A stretch of 64,000 bases of DNA from Undaria pinnatifida (GCA_012845835.1 JABAKD010000018.1:9525759-9589758); one strand, 5' to 3'; positions 10,180 to 20,269 are shown, numbered from the stretch's first letter. The notes: generated by a model not told the origin, from the sequence alone. Numbers and translations are program-made.

Positions 10180-10835
10180 GAGTGACAGCGTATCAATTTG
10201 GAACCGTGAGTTCGTGTCCCACAGAGTTTCAATTTTTTTTTTTGAGGTGGGAGTAGATGACTTTAATTCTCGAATGCTGTATTAAGAGCAACATATAGAT
10301 AACTTATAATATTCTGTGTTCGTACTCTTCCCGATATTAAAGCCAGGGGGAGAAAAACAAAATAAACCGCCTACCATACATATGATAAAGCAGTATAGTG
10401 GAAACTACATTTTTTTTTTTTTTTTTATCCTCCGGCGGATGGGGAAAAATAAAGCTTTAGCTCACCACATTTCCACGTGTTTTCATACGCGTAGTGTGTC
10501 GATTTAACTCAGCTGCTTTCGCAGCCCAACGCTAGCTGGTGCACCCTTCGGGTCCCATTGTAGGTATAGCGTAGGCTGTCCCTATCAGTGGTCTTCGTTA
10601 CAACAAACTACAGTAATAAATTTAGGAAATAGATGTGATGTTTTACCTAGCTCAAAATTCCCCACCTAAAGTATAAATACCAACACTTACCATTATAGTG
10701 GACAAAAAATAAGACACCTCCCAATAAAAACTCACTCATATAGTATATTACGATTACCAACAACGCAGGTTGCAAATATGAGTATTGACCTGAAACTCGT
10801 CAAACTCACGGCCGACGTCCTTGAAAATTAGTTAT
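10180..10835 (+). repeat. composite repeat: tRNA-T-arm-like head, AT body, R1 tail
   Basis: The order is AGTGACAGCGTATCAATTTGG, a T-arm-like GTGAGTTCGTGTCCCAC, a T run, GGTGGGAGTAG, TTAATTCTCGAATGCTGTATTAAG, then TAGCTCAAAATTCCCCACC leading into R1. The same order is found at 30.32-30.77 and 44.2-44.73 kb. In the 30.35-kb copy the arm is GTGGG-TTCGTGT-CCCAC, a perfect 5-bp stem with a 7-base loop. I infer a tRNA-related retroposon of about 0.65 kb. This copy is interrupted by another retroposon at 10,410-10,604. Confidence 0.65.
10410..10604 (-). mobile_element. structured A-tailed retroposon (SINE-like), copy 1
   Basis: A 175-bp core, nearly identical to 21,367-21,548, is flanked by an 8-bp direct repeat AAACTACA (10,402-10,409 and 10,605-10,612). 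On the minus strand the element begins GTTGTAACGAAGACC and ends in about 17 A. It contains ACCC-GAA-GGGT and GCTGC-GAAA-GCAGC hairpins, the latter a GNRA tetraloop. Tail plus target duplication indicate retroposition by a LINE machinery. The head is not an obvious tRNA, 5S or 7SL sequence; the parent RNA is unknown. Confidence 0.7.
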
Positions 10836-10844
10836 AAATAAACA

Positions 10845-11835
10845 ACAGCAGCAGCAATCCCCGCACAACTTTTATGTGTGCAGTTTCGACAACAGCAGCA
10901 GGAGCGGCAGCTGCTGCAGTTCGACAACAGCAAACAGCATTTCCAGTACAATAGTATGCACACAAATGGTGTACATATCTCACGATCGCAATATCGACAT
11001 TAATAGTGATGATAATAAAAGACGATACAGTAGTATACACCGGCTTTAATTGTGAGAAACACGATGTAATACGTCAACGGTTATTTCCGTGTCACCAAAC
11101 ATGTATCATGCTCCATTGCAGGATTAATGCTCATTCATTGTTACTTTTGATTAGGTTCCGACTCATGAAAAACTTCCTAAAAACGGGCGACCGGTGTATT
11201 ATACGCAGCTTGCAAATATCCACAAAGATTATTATCGACCCTGAACGTGTTGATTTCACACCTGGCGTTCTTAAAACATTTTTTACATAGTATGCATATG
11301 ATAACACTTTCAACTTGCCTTGAGCCGGTGTACATAAAAAACAAAATTCAAAGGGGAAAGATAAATGAACAGTAAAAGAGGATCGGATAATGTACACACC
11401 GAGGCTCGAACCCAATGAGAAGAACGCAAATAACTAGCTGAAAAAAGAGCGAGTTCACCGAGACTCGCGGTAAACGATTAACAATCGTTCGGGGCTACCG
11501 TTTAAGGTACGGTTGTGCGATTACTACAAGGACAACATTTTGTGTTCCGCACAGCGCACAACTCTTATGTGCATGTAAATTCAACAACAGCATGTAGCTG
11601 CAGCGCAACGACAAACGGCAAAAGCCGTACAAGTATCATACAGCATACACACGTAGCGTAACAACTGCTACCAGCAGCAACGCCGCACAACGCACAACTC
11701 TTATGTGCGTGTAAATTCAACTACAGCATGCTGCAGCAGCGGCAGCACCGCAGCACAGCAGTAGTACGACAAACAGCAAGCACTGCAGTGTAATATATGC
11801 ATACATGATAATATGTTCACTTTAGGCCAGTCCCC
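10845..11835. repeat. CAG-rich and CTTATGTG repeats, R1 3' fragment
   Basis: CGCACAACT(C/T)TTATGTG with TTCAACAACAGC or TTCGACAACAGC recurs at about 10.86, 11.57 and 11.69 kb, with related CAG-rich sequence at 15.79-15.86 kb. A diverged R1 3' part lies at 11.20-11.29 kb. GATTAACAATCGTTCGGGGCTACC at about 11.48 kb recurs at 16.06 kb. No gene is seen. Confidence 0.55.
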
Positions 11836-11839
11836 GGTA

Positions 11840-12300
11840 CATTATAGAACACAATGAACAGGGAAGGAAACCCCAAACCTAAACAAAAAGAGTGAAAAAA
11901 AATAGCACGGAAAAAAAAAAAGAAAAGCGTCGAGACTCGAACACAAACGGGAGAAAGAAAAGCACTTTAAAAGAAAAAAAGCGAAAAACGATGACATAGG
12001 CAAGGCTCGAACCCGCGACTGGTGAATATACAAGCCATGGGGGTCTAACCTATGTTCACTTTGGGCCGGTACCCGGTACACACATATATAGAGCACAAAA
12101 AAGGGCGGACACCCAAGCATGAATCAAAAAGAGTAGCAGAAAATCGCAGGGCAAACAAAAAGAAAGACAAAAAAAAACTCGACACTCGAACACAAACGGG
12201 AGAAAAAAAACTTGAAGAGAGAAAAAGGCTAAAAAACAAGATGGTTCGTGAGGCTCGAACTCTCTACTGGTGAATACAAAATAACGACGACGGTCTGACT
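11840..12300 (-). repeat. two tandem tRNA-like retroposon pieces, minus strand
   Basis: Each half carries, on the minus strand, a T-arm-like GGTTCGAGCC or AGTTCGAGCC (12,003-12,016 and 12,250-12,262) preceded by GTATATTCACCAGT or GTATTCACCAGT. Both are followed by T-rich sequence with TTTCTCCCGTTTGTGTTCGAGT. They are about 245 bp apart and similar throughout, so this is a tandem pair of a tRNA-related SINE. Neither folds as a full tRNA. Confidence 0.55.
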
Positions 12301-12419
12301 GCCACGCTACTACTACTGCGATTGTTCGTCACGGGAATTTGGTGCTTTTATATTTTTAGCTCCGCACTTGACATTTCGGAACGGAAAATTTGCCCAAAAG
12401 TGATATTTGCGTAGGCCAC

Positions 12420-12605
12420 CACGACGTGAAGCGAGCACGGCCGTGACCGACCCCAGCAGGGTCGGGAGAGTCGAGCAAGCTGAGGAACCTCCAGGAAACA
12501 GTGCGCAGAGAGGTGGACCTCACCTCGAGTTATATCGAAGACAACTCAAAACCTGGTCTAAATCGGAGCCATCGGCCGCTCTCGTGCCAGGGCCAACATA
12601 TTTGT
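12420..12605. repeat. dispersed repeat (copy at 16.21-16.35 kb)
   Basis: GTGAAGCGAGCACGGCCG, ACCCCAGCAGGGTCGGGAGAG and GGTCTAAATCGGAGCC-TCGGC-GCTCTCGTG are shared with 16,222-16,350 in the same order. This copy has about 35 extra bases before GGTCTAAATC. Confidence 0.65.
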
Positions 12606-12609
12606 ACAT

Positions 12610-13055
12610 GCATGTATTTACTGGTAAAAAACTTTGTATCGGCAGAAACCGCACGATTTCCAGTATAGAATATTCTAGCGGTGGGAATAGCGCCTAATGG
12701 AAAACGTGATACCTCGTCAACCACAGCTTCGTTCCCTCCGCATATGATATGTAAAGAAGGTTACGTTCAAGGCAATATTATTCGTGCTACTGCCAGGTCA
12801 CTCGGAGGCACGCTTCAACCTGAAAAACGCCTCAGAGGCTAACGCTATAAATATAGCCCTGCCATCTATTATTGATGGATCACCCTGAAAAACGTACGAG
12901 TTCTCGCGCCACCGACGATGTTGTTAAACATTGAACTTCGGCGACACTGTCAATCACTGGCATACCGATCGATGCCAGCCTCTAACGAAACCCCACGTTC
13001 CATACAGCACGAGCGCCGCATGTAGTTGTACGGGCTTTACAGGCTGGGTCAAGTA
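12610..13055. other. no gene recognised
   Basis: A short internal echo, CCTGAAAAACG(C/T)-CGAG, occurs at about 12,820 and 12,888. I see no coding-like frame. Confidence 0.35.
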
Positions 13056-13059
13056 AAAA

Positions 13060-13985
13060 GCCCGAATCTTTTCCCCCCCACGAATGCCGCTCGCAACATC
13101 TAGTTAAAGAGTGAAGATTTGGTATCCTACTGACCCCCATGATCAGCGGAAGAGGGTGACATGGCTAGCTTTCTTCTTTTAACGGCCTCGCGCTGTCTCT
13201 AGCAGCGACCTTCGTATCGACCAATGACAGGCCTTCATTTTTTTCAATTACATTCAGGCTTTTTCCAAGCGGGGGCGAAAAAGCAAAATGCGCCGTATTT
13301 TGCACGACCCGGATCCAAGGCATGTCTGTAGATTTTTTGGCGCAAAAAAAGAAGATCTGACCTGCCTATGTCCAAGATTAAGCAGAACCTAGCGAAAAAC
13401 TGGATCCTACACTAAAACCAATTCATTTGAAGGAAATAACGTATCTTACTCATTTTTACGCACAAAAGTTCAAACATCCAATCCGTTTTACAAGATGGAC
13501 GCTCGAATTTTGCACACGTGTTCTGCGTGCACATTCCGAGGCCTGACCTCCGGGTGTTGTTTTTTTTTGCCGAATTTGTTTGGTTTAAGATGGTCCACAT
13601 CTTCCAAACAAAAAAACTGACAAAAAATCAGGCAAAAAAAAAAAACGACAGGCGAGGTCTTCGCAACGACCTGCGTGCCCATCCCGAGGCCTGACTTCCG
13701 GGTGATTTGTCTTGTTTTTGCCGGATTTGTTTGGTTTAAGATGGTCCACATTTTCCAGAAAAAAATAACTGACGAAAAATCAGGCAAAATAAAACAAAAC
13801 GACAGGCGAGGTCTTCGCAACGACACATAGAAGACGTGTGCAAAATTGAAATTTCACGGTCTGAATCGAAAAACGACGTGGACATTCGCCGGGGAATACA
13901 TTTCGGGCTGTTAACTTGAACCAGCCTGCAGGGGTTGTAGAATGACCAAAATTCAGACAGGATGCAAACTCAGGCATATCTTAAC
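13060..13985. repeat. long dispersed repeat (copy at 63.19-63.95 kb) with internal tandem duplication
   Basis: The order CGCTCGCA, TATCTAGT-AA, TTGGTATCCTA, GACCCCCAT, CGACCAATGACAGGCCTTC, TGCACAC, CGCACAAA-GTTCAAA, CGACAGGCGAGGTCTTCGCAA, CACGGTCTGAATCGAAAAA and GTGGACATTCGCCGGGGA is shared with 63,190-63,925. Within this copy a segment of about 170 bp (GATGGTCCACAT through CTTCGCAACGAC) is present twice, at 13,589-13,673 and 13,740-13,824. No reading frame is conserved. I infer a decayed non-coding transposable element. Confidence 0.7.
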
Positions 13986-14214
13986 AGGATGCAAACACAA
14001 CATGGCGAACGTTTTAGTGTTATGCTGATAGTTCAAAAAATACTGGGCTGATTGTAATATTTCTTCGCATATTATATGCAGAGGGAACGAAGCTGTGCTT
14101 TACGAGGTGTGCCGCTTTCCGTGCGGCGCGTGTCATAGGCCACGAATATGCTGGGAACCATAAAGTTGCTGCGGAAAAGACAACTTGTACAAACAAAAAT
14201 ATAAACAAAATAAA

Positions 14215-14285
14215 TGTATACAAGGGGGGCTTCGCCGCGGCGAGCTGACGCCCGCCTGCGGCTCCGCGCATGCCCGGCATGGTCG
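14215..14285. repeat. GC-rich short repeat, second copy
   Basis: GGGGGGCTTCGCCGCGGCGAG is followed by GCCCGCCTGCGGCTCCGCG. It matches 9,745-9,800. Confidence 0.55.
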
Positions 14286-14569
14286 GCAATGTGAAAGGCA
14301 AACAGGCAAAAAAAGGCACCACGTATTGCCAAGGGGTTGAGGAAAAATAGATAAAACAGGGTAACATAGTACTACTACAAGGTAAACAAATAATGGGGAG
14401 GTCAGAACGTAACGAATGGATCTATCAACCGGAGTAGTCAGGCGAAGTGCGCACACTCGTTTTTTCACGTGGCAGGATGGCAGCACTCCTCTCGCGGACC
14501 AACTCCAAAATCAATTTCCTTCGTACACCACTACGAACTGCTACTGTTTTGTTTTGTTTACGCTCAGCG

Positions 14570-14815
14570 ACCTTCTGGACAAGCCGGGGTAGCGGATGTC
14601 TTCCCTTCTTCCCCCCGGTACGTGCCTTCATTTTTATCTCGCATGGAGTTCACAGCATTCCCACTGCTGTTCAGCTTTTTATGCTCAGCTCGTCGATTTA
14701 TTTGCATCCAATTTCGCCAACTCGCGCTCTCGCGCTTTCGACCTGTCAATTCTGTAAGAGTCCCCTGCGGGGCTCGAACCTGCGACATCGACCTCATTAA
14801 CTACGCGGTTTACTA
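14570..14815 (-). mobile_element. tRNA-derived SINE, minus strand
   Basis: On the minus strand a canonical box B GGTTCGAGCC (14,771-14,780) follows GCGTAGTTAATGAGGTC. The body includes GCGCGAGTTGGCGAAATTGG, AAATCGACGAGC, GCAGTGGGAATGCTG, then GCGAGATAAAAATGAAGG and ACCGGGGGGAAGAAGGG. The last blocks match 24,785-24,855 closely and 63,956-64,000. I infer a pol III-type SINE with a tRNA head and an unrelated body. Confidence 0.7.
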
Positions 14816-15289
14816 TTTACTGGGGACGCCGGTATCACTGATGCTACTGCTGTTTAATAAAACGCGCGATCGAAGCATCACACGCAGCGTGCAAAGAAAG
14901 ATACCACGAAGATGAATTTCGGCGAACTCTTGTCGGCAGCTTGGGCGGCGTCTATTTGTTTCTTCCCTGAAAAAGTTACACCAAGTCAAACGTGCAACCA
15001 ACCTCCAATTTAGCATGAGCGTCACAAGAAAAGTAAAATGCAGCAGGGCGGTTATTATGAATGTGAAAATGGCGCATGGACACGACACCATCACCGAACA
15101 TCCCATGCACGGCGAGTCACAGGCGCGCGTTAACACAGTACTGCTACTCCCACTACTACTACCACAACCACAGCTGTTGCTAGGTCAATGTGCGGGTATC
15201 AAAACCAAACTACCGCCCACTGCTGTGCCAGCATATCCTTTGGCGAAAAAAAAAGGTCGGTATTAGTCAATGATGGTGACCATCGTGGT

Positions 15290-15780
15290 TTGAACCACCA
15301 AATTGCCAATAGTTCTGTGCTAGGGTATCCCAACTGTACAACAACTACTGCTACTGGTGCCGGATATTCCATGCCCCATCGCCGCGCAGCAAGGGTTTAA
15401 CGGAACCCCCCAAAACTGCCATGGTTCTGAGCTAGTGCTAGTGCTAGTGTATCCCAGTGGAACAACTGTTGTGCCAGAATTTCCACGCCCCACCGTCGCG
15501 CAGCACACTAGTAGTACCAACGGGACCCCAACTCTGCCACAGTTTTATGCCAGTGTATATCAAGCAAGCAACTACTGTACGCCAGCGTATCTCAACAAAG
15601 CAAATACCACTACTGTGCCAGATTTGAGTTATCTGCCAGTGTATCTCACCTAAGCAACTGCGCAGAACGGTGCTAACGTGCTAACGAACACGAAAACTGC
15701 CGTGAGTTCGTGCCGGTGTACCTCAGCAAAGAAACTACTGCTGTGCCAAATATCCCATGCCCCATCTTCTTATTTTTAAA
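15290..15780. repeat. ~125-bp degenerate tandem repeat with GCCAGTGTATCTCA units
   Basis: GCCGGATATTCCATGCCCCATCG and GCCAGAATTTCCACGCCCCACCG head two units, each followed by CGCGCAGCA and later CTGCCA. Shorter GTGTATCTCA-CAAAGCAA units follow to 15,780. A plus-strand frame is open (15.36-15.65 kb), but this follows from the repeat and no domain is seen. Confidence 0.55.
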
Positions 15781-15784
15781 GTAT

Positions 15785-16200
15785 CATGTACGTGAAATTT
15801 CAACAACAGCACGAGCAGCAGCTGCGGCACTTCGACAACAGCAAGCAACACTTCCAGTAAGTGATAGGAATACAATGATATTTTCACTTTGCTTGGAGTC
15901 GGTACAAAAGAGAGCAAAACAAAAGAGGGGGGGGGGGCATAAGTAAAAGAGTACCAGGTATCGAACGATGTACACACCAAGGCTGGGACCCAGAGAAGAG
16001 AAAACAAAGAAAAAACTTGAAGAAAAAAAAAATGACCAAGATTCAGACTCGCGCCTAGTCGATTAACAATCGTAATCGTTCGGGGCTACCCCTCAAGCTA
16101 CTTCTGTTGCGCCGTTACTAACGACCCAGTTTTTCGTGTTTATATACCCATGATACGACTACGCGCTTGACTTTTCGCAACAGAAATTTCGAAAAAATAC
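15785..16200. other. dispersed-repeat fragments, no gene
   Basis: A CAACAGCACGAGCAGCAGCTGC tract and GATTAACAATCG repeat those of 10.9 and 11.5 kb. A G run lies at 15,928-15,937. Nothing coding is supported. Confidence 0.4.
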
Positions 16201-16206
16201 ACGAAC

Positions 16207-16480
16207 TTGCACCAGCTGTCGCGACATGAAGCGAGAACGGCCGAGGCCGACCCCAGCAGGGTTGGGAGAGCCGAGCAGGGTGAGGCGCGTCCAGGAAGCA
16301 GCGCGGCGAGCGGTGGATGGTCTAAATCGGAGCCTTCGGCTGCTCTCGTGAAAGCTCTGGAGAATCCTCCATGTAAATATAAAATAAAAATAAAAATACA
16401 CTCCAGCTGTGAGATCGAAGATTTCATCGAAACTCATCTTTAAGCTGTGTGTGATACTCCGATCGCGTGTATTACTGGGC
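16207..16480. repeat. two dispersed repeats joined by an AAATA tract
   Basis: The left part (16,222-16,350) matches 12,424-12,600. The right part starts CACTCCAGCTGTGAGATCGA and includes GATACTCCGATCGCG; it recurs at 19,537-19,650 and 48,868-48,985. The AAATAAAAATAAAAATA tract between them resembles a retroposon tail. Confidence 0.6.
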
Positions 16481-16588
16481 AGTTACACTGTGGCCAGCGC
16501 GGCCCCTTCTAATCTTCACCTGACAGTTCTGCATGGTTGTGCAACCTATAATAACCCAATCAAGCACATTCAATCAACATTTTTTCAC

Positions 16589-16795
16589 CTCGCGGTTCTT
16601 GACGGGCAGGCCTCCTCCCGAGCGTGTGATGAAGTCTAAAACGAGCCCCACCACATACCCGAGGCCACGCGCCGGCCGCATGACGCTATCGCGGGGGGAA
16701 TCAGCCGCTGCTCCATCCCCCGACGACGAGGTTTCAAGCAACGCCGCTATCCCGACGTCGAATTCGACGCTTTCGCCGAACGTCCGCAACTTGTC
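16589..16795 (-). CDS. splice-bounded exon, unknown protein
   Basis: The minus strand shows GTCGATACAG|GACAAG at the 5' side and CGCGAG|GTGAAA at the 3' side, enclosing 207 bp (69 codons, phase 0 to phase 0) without a stop. The peptide includes LRTFGESVEFDVGIAALLE, a Ser/Gly/Ala linker and YVVGLVLDFITRSGGGLP. Two further copies of its 3' half lie just upstream, one inverted. No family is recognised. The symmetric phase and the protein-like composition make this one of the most credible exons in the window. Confidence 0.5.
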
Positions 16796-17099
16796 CTGTA
16801 TCGACATGACGAAACGACGACACAAATGCATATCAACTGGTCCGCTTGATTTTTGCAGCTAACACGCAATAACGATTGATCTAGCACCGCCAGGGGGCAG
16901 GCGAAACCACATGAGCAGTTGGGGCCTTCCTCAGCGAGGTGTCGCGTTTGCTTACGGGGGGGAAGGGTGGTGTTGAAATATCCCCGGATAAGGTCTGGAA
17001 TACTTATGTCACGTTAATATCCTCTGCTTCATATAACCCATAAACCTACCCATAGTAACCCAATCAAACTTCAAGCACATTCAACCAACAGTTTTTCAC

Positions 17100-17241
17100 C
17101 TCACGGTTCTTCGGCGGGCGGCGTCTTCCCGAGAATGCAACAAAGTCGACAGCTACCCCCACGACATACTCGAGGCCTCGCAACAGCCGCATGACGCTAA
17201 CGGAGGGGGAGCCAGTCGCCGCTCCATCCCCCGACGACGAG
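17100..17241 (-). pseudogene. partial duplicate of the 16.6-kb exon
   Basis: The 3' half of the exon and about 60 bp of the following intron are repeated about 500 bp away (17,035-17,241 against 16,535-16,735). The donor GTGAAA is kept and the frame reads GLEYVVGVAVDFVAFSG, with several replacements. Homology stops at CCATCCCCCGACGACGAG, so the acceptor half is missing. I infer an incomplete exon duplicate. Confidence 0.5.
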
Positions 17242-17255
17242 CACGTCATGGGAGG

Positions 17256-17400
17256 ATGGAGCGGCGACCCGGCGATACCGCCATGCGGATGGTGCAAGGC
17301 CTGTGGTGGGGATCGTTGTGGACTTCATCACACGCTCGGGAGGAGGCCGCCCCGTCAAGAACCGCGACGTTAGAAATTATTGGTAGAATGTGTTTGATAT
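17256..17400 (+). pseudogene. third, inverted copy of the same exon fragment
   Basis: On the plus strand the frame VVGIVVDFITRSGGGRPVKN matches the exon at 16.6 kb. It is followed by GTTAGAAA instead of GTGAAA and by intron-like TTGGTAGAATGTGTTTGAT, matching TTGATTGAATGTGCTTGAT of the other copies. It faces the 17.10-17.24 kb copy head to head. The donor is GT-bearing but weaker. I take it as non-functional. Confidence 0.5.
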
Positions 17401-17545
17401 TTGATGGGGTCACTATAATGGGGGCAGGGATAGGGTTACATACCCGTGAAGAACTGCCAGATGAACAAAGATTGTTGAAAGACAGCCGCCAATCAGGCCT
17501 TTGCTGAAATAGTTGGATAGTCTTGGAATTAAAAAAAAGGGTAGT

Positions 17546-18291
17546 AACCAAAACCGGGTACACCCGGTCTGTTTTCTCTCACAAACGGGTACACTCTAAC
17601 ATCAAGTCAAAATTGCACACCCCGAGTCATGCGATTGGCAATCGAACGTTTCGCTTTTTCTAGGCGTGCTGACACTACTACTGTAGTCTATACTTGTAGC
17701 TGTACGCGAGGTATGGGTGCATTGTTGTGTGTTGGTATTTGAAGAGTTAATGCACTTGTTGTTCGCGATATCACGCACCCGCGCACTATGATATCGACGT
17801 ATATATTCGTACACGTCAAGCGTGTCATTTATGCCACCACAAAATCAAGCACGTCAGTATGCCGCCTCTAGCTGGAGATGTTCTCGCAACAACAAACGAC
17901 CGAGCGAAGTCCCTTCATGTTGGCATACACAGCAGTGCCCAGACGGAGGTATGAAGCAACAGACGAACTGCGCCTTCCTGGCCATCGTGCTCGCCGGTTA
18001 AAGGAGGCGAGGAGAGAGCTACCAGTACTTGTGTATGGCAGGGGTGATGTGATGTGTAGTATGGGTGCATCTTTGTGTAGCACGCGGCCCCTGTTCCACC
18101 CTAGAGGCCGTGGCGTTCGTATAGGGGGAATCAATGTAGACTCTGATTGGCTTAGAATGTAGACGAAGTCTTCTGATTGGCACACATATTAACCAAAAAC
18201 GGTTGAAAGTCAAGCATAATGGTCATCAACGGGTGTACCCGCCCAAAACCCGTTTTGGAAAGAAAACGGACCGGGTGCACCCGTTTAGGTT
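17546..18291. mobile_element. possible terminal-inverted-repeat element
   Basis: About 45 bp at each end are inverted copies: AACCAAAACCGGGTACACCCGG at the left, and AACCTAAACGGGTGCACCCGG on the minus strand at the right, each followed by TCTGTTTTCT or TCCGTTTTCT. The interior has several GATTGGC (CCAAT-like) motifs. No target duplication is evident, so the call is structural only. The ends share the CGGGTACACCCG motif with the 52.57-53.82 kb element. Confidence 0.4.
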
Positions 18292-18733
18292 GTTGCCCAT
18301 GAAAAAACATAGTATCTCCCGTGCCGGGGTGGTATCTGATCAAGTGTTCGAGTGGCTCTAGCCCCCCTAAATCGGCCAAGCGGAATCGATTGGTAAAGCG
18401 GTTACACAGTAAGTCCGGCAATGTGACAAAAAAAACGGTATCTGCAAATATGATCTACGGATACTTGTTTAACTCATAGGGTAACCCCGAAACAGATACA
18501 CCTGTTCCGGCTGGAGTCAAAACCACGTGCCTGGTACAGCTTGAGGCCACAAGAAAAATCGCACGTACGAGCCCTGCGATTGGCCAAAAGTCGCTCGCAA
18601 GTCAGAGTCTGCTAAAGTTTACTGCGCACTCATCGCGCTTTTCTTGTTTTCTACGAGAGGTTATTCATGTTCCGTCATTATCTACAGTACCCTAACAAAC
18701 CGAACGGCAACCAGCACCCGCATTTTGGCTCAC

Positions 18734-19000
18734 CACGTCCTCCTTGCTCATGCTGCTGGGAGCCGCAAACACGTCCAAGGCACGGGCAGCGGTGGCCATG
18801 CCCCACCTCAGCTTCAGCCACAACGGGTCAGCCCCACCCACACCCTCAATAAGGCTTCCATTCTGTGACAGCCCGCGCAAAGTCCGGACGACGCCAACCG
18901 CCAAGGAAGTCCCAAATTCTGCAGTCGAGACACCGGCTGGTTGGTTCCTCCAGTCCCTTTCCAGCCCCTCGGCGTAGGACACCAGGTCAGCGACATAGCT
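18734..19000 (-). CDS. splice-bounded exon, unknown protein
   Basis: The minus strand shows CATCTTCAG|AGCTATG and GAGGACGTG|GTGAGC around 267 bp (89 codons, phase 0 to phase 0) with no stop. The peptide includes VADLVSYAEGLERDWRNQ, EFGTSLAVGVVRTLRGLSQN, DPLWLKLRWGMATAARALD and FAAPSSMSKEDVV, a helical, soluble-looking segment. Both splice sites are strong by eye. No family is recognised. Same strand and phase class as the exons at 25.2 and 16.6 kb, which would flank it in a single long gene. Confidence 0.52.
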
Positions 19001-19169
19001 CTGAAGATGGGATTGGCACGAAATACAGTACCGGCAAGATGTCAGCACTGCTGTCTGGCGTTCGGCTGGTGGCAAGGAACGGTTCAGACGAGCGCAGGAT
19101 GCGCTGCCCTTTTCGCTATTTGATGCGTGCCACTACGACAGAGATGGCACTTTTTGGTGGCACCAAAAC

Positions 19170-19285
19170 ATTTCTGACTTACTGACTGGCTGGCTGACTG
19201 ACTGGCTCACTGGCTGGCTGACTAACTGACTGGCTGACTGGCTGGCTGACTAACTGACTGGCTGACTGACGGACTGACTGACGGG
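19170..19285. repeat. 4/8-bp minisatellite (CTGACTGG type)
   Basis: GACTGGCTGGCTGACTAACT and shorter GACTGACT or GGCTGACT words repeat for about 110 bp. Confidence 0.85.
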
Positions 19286-19536
19286 GAAGATAAAAATATA
19301 TGAATGAGGAATTACAGTACCCAATTCGTTGTTTCTGTTTTGCAATCAATCGTATTCATCATTAATACCGGTAGTTACCTACAAGGTAGGGCATGGAATG
19401 GTTGATCGGGTTGCACTTGCATGTTTTCTCCAAGTCAGTTTTAATTTGAGAGAGATGATGGAGCTCGTCAAGTGAGCATCCTCAGGAAAAATAATATATA
19501 TATACTCCGTATATATTATTGAAAAAAAAATACACT

Positions 19537-19650
19537 CCAGCTGTGAGATCGAATATTTTGTCGAAACTCATCTTTGCGAGCTGTGTGTGATACTCCGATC
19601 GCGCGTATTACGGGTTGTGTGTCCTCATTAAGGATATAGGTCGGCGACTC
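19537..19650. repeat. dispersed repeat (copies at 16.40 and 48.87 kb)
   Basis: From CACTCCAGCTGTGAGATCGA to TTGTGTGTCCTCATTAAGGA, with the following ATAGGTCGGCGACT shared with 48.98 kb. It is preceded by an A run, as in the other copies. Confidence 0.7.
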
Positions 19651-19849
19651 CCCTTGCAACTACAGTTTAGCTATCAGGGTCAACAGGGTGATGTTAGGCA
19701 GTCTGTGCGCGGAAACTATAAAACCCGTTTCTGAGGGGGACAAAATCTGACAGCTGTGGAAGGAAATGCATCAGTTTATCACGTGAATCCTGTAAGTCGA
19801 ATATCCAGTGAGGGGAGGGCGGAGTTTTTAAGGACGTGGGGGCCTGATT

Positions 19850-20130
19850 TTGATCAAAAGGGGGGAGGGAGGGGGGGGAGGGGGGGGGAGGGGACGGGTG
19901 GGGCAGGTCAAATTGTGCGTGGAAACTATAAATATTTCTTGTGGGGGAGGGGGGGGGAATGTGGCGGGGGGGGCCGGGGGCGGGGGGGGAGGGCTTTAGG
20001 TCGCATAGATGTAGGGGTTTGCTATACGCGTGGTGCTAGGTCTAGGCAATGGTGTGGATGGTGGGGAAGGAGGGGGCGGGAGGGGGCGGGGGTGGGTGGG
20101 AATCGCAGCAGCGGCATGGACGGCTCTATA
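19850..20130. repeat. G-rich tract and repeat shared with 48.55-48.65 kb
   Basis: Several G runs of 5-10 bases fill 19,860-20,000. GCTATACGCGTGGTG-TAGGTCTAGGC-ATGGTG from 20,025 recurs at 48,552. The 155-aa-scale glycine-rich frame over it is low complexity and is rejected. G-quadruplex formation is possible on the plus strand. Confidence 0.65.
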
Positions 20131-20164
20131 TGAAACACTACCATAAATAATATCATACATGTGC

Positions 20165-20260
20165 CGGTCGCCCCGGTGGTCTAGTGGTTACCCTCGAATA
20201 CTAGTAGCAGTAGATACCCCCCTATAGTACCGGTTGCTCTACAGAAGTGCCTGTGACATC
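20165..20260 (+). repeat. tRNA-like SINE head with intact box A
   Basis: GCCGGTCGCCCCGGTGG matches the head of the 24.6-kb SINE. TGGTCTAGTGG (20,177-20,187) is an exact box A. No proper box B follows, so the head is truncated or rearranged and this is not a tRNA gene. Confidence 0.55.
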
Positions 20261-20269
20261 GGCTGGCAC

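Noticed and set aside
10410-10604. Hammerhead ribozyme in the structured retroposon
   Set aside because: CTGATAG is present but the required CTGANGA...GAAA core order is not.
17546-18291. Confident assignment of this TIR structure to a superfamily
   Set aside because: I could not find a target-site duplication of any expected length.
19756-20133. Glycine/arginine-rich 125-codon frame
   Set aside because: It lies on G runs shared as a repeat with 48.5-48.8 kb.
20165-20260. tRNA gene
   Set aside because: Box A is exact but there is no matching box B, anticodon arm or acceptor stem; it is a SINE head. Other box B matches (1.26, 12.0, 12.25, 14.77, 24.64, 48.32 kb) also lack a full cloverleaf.
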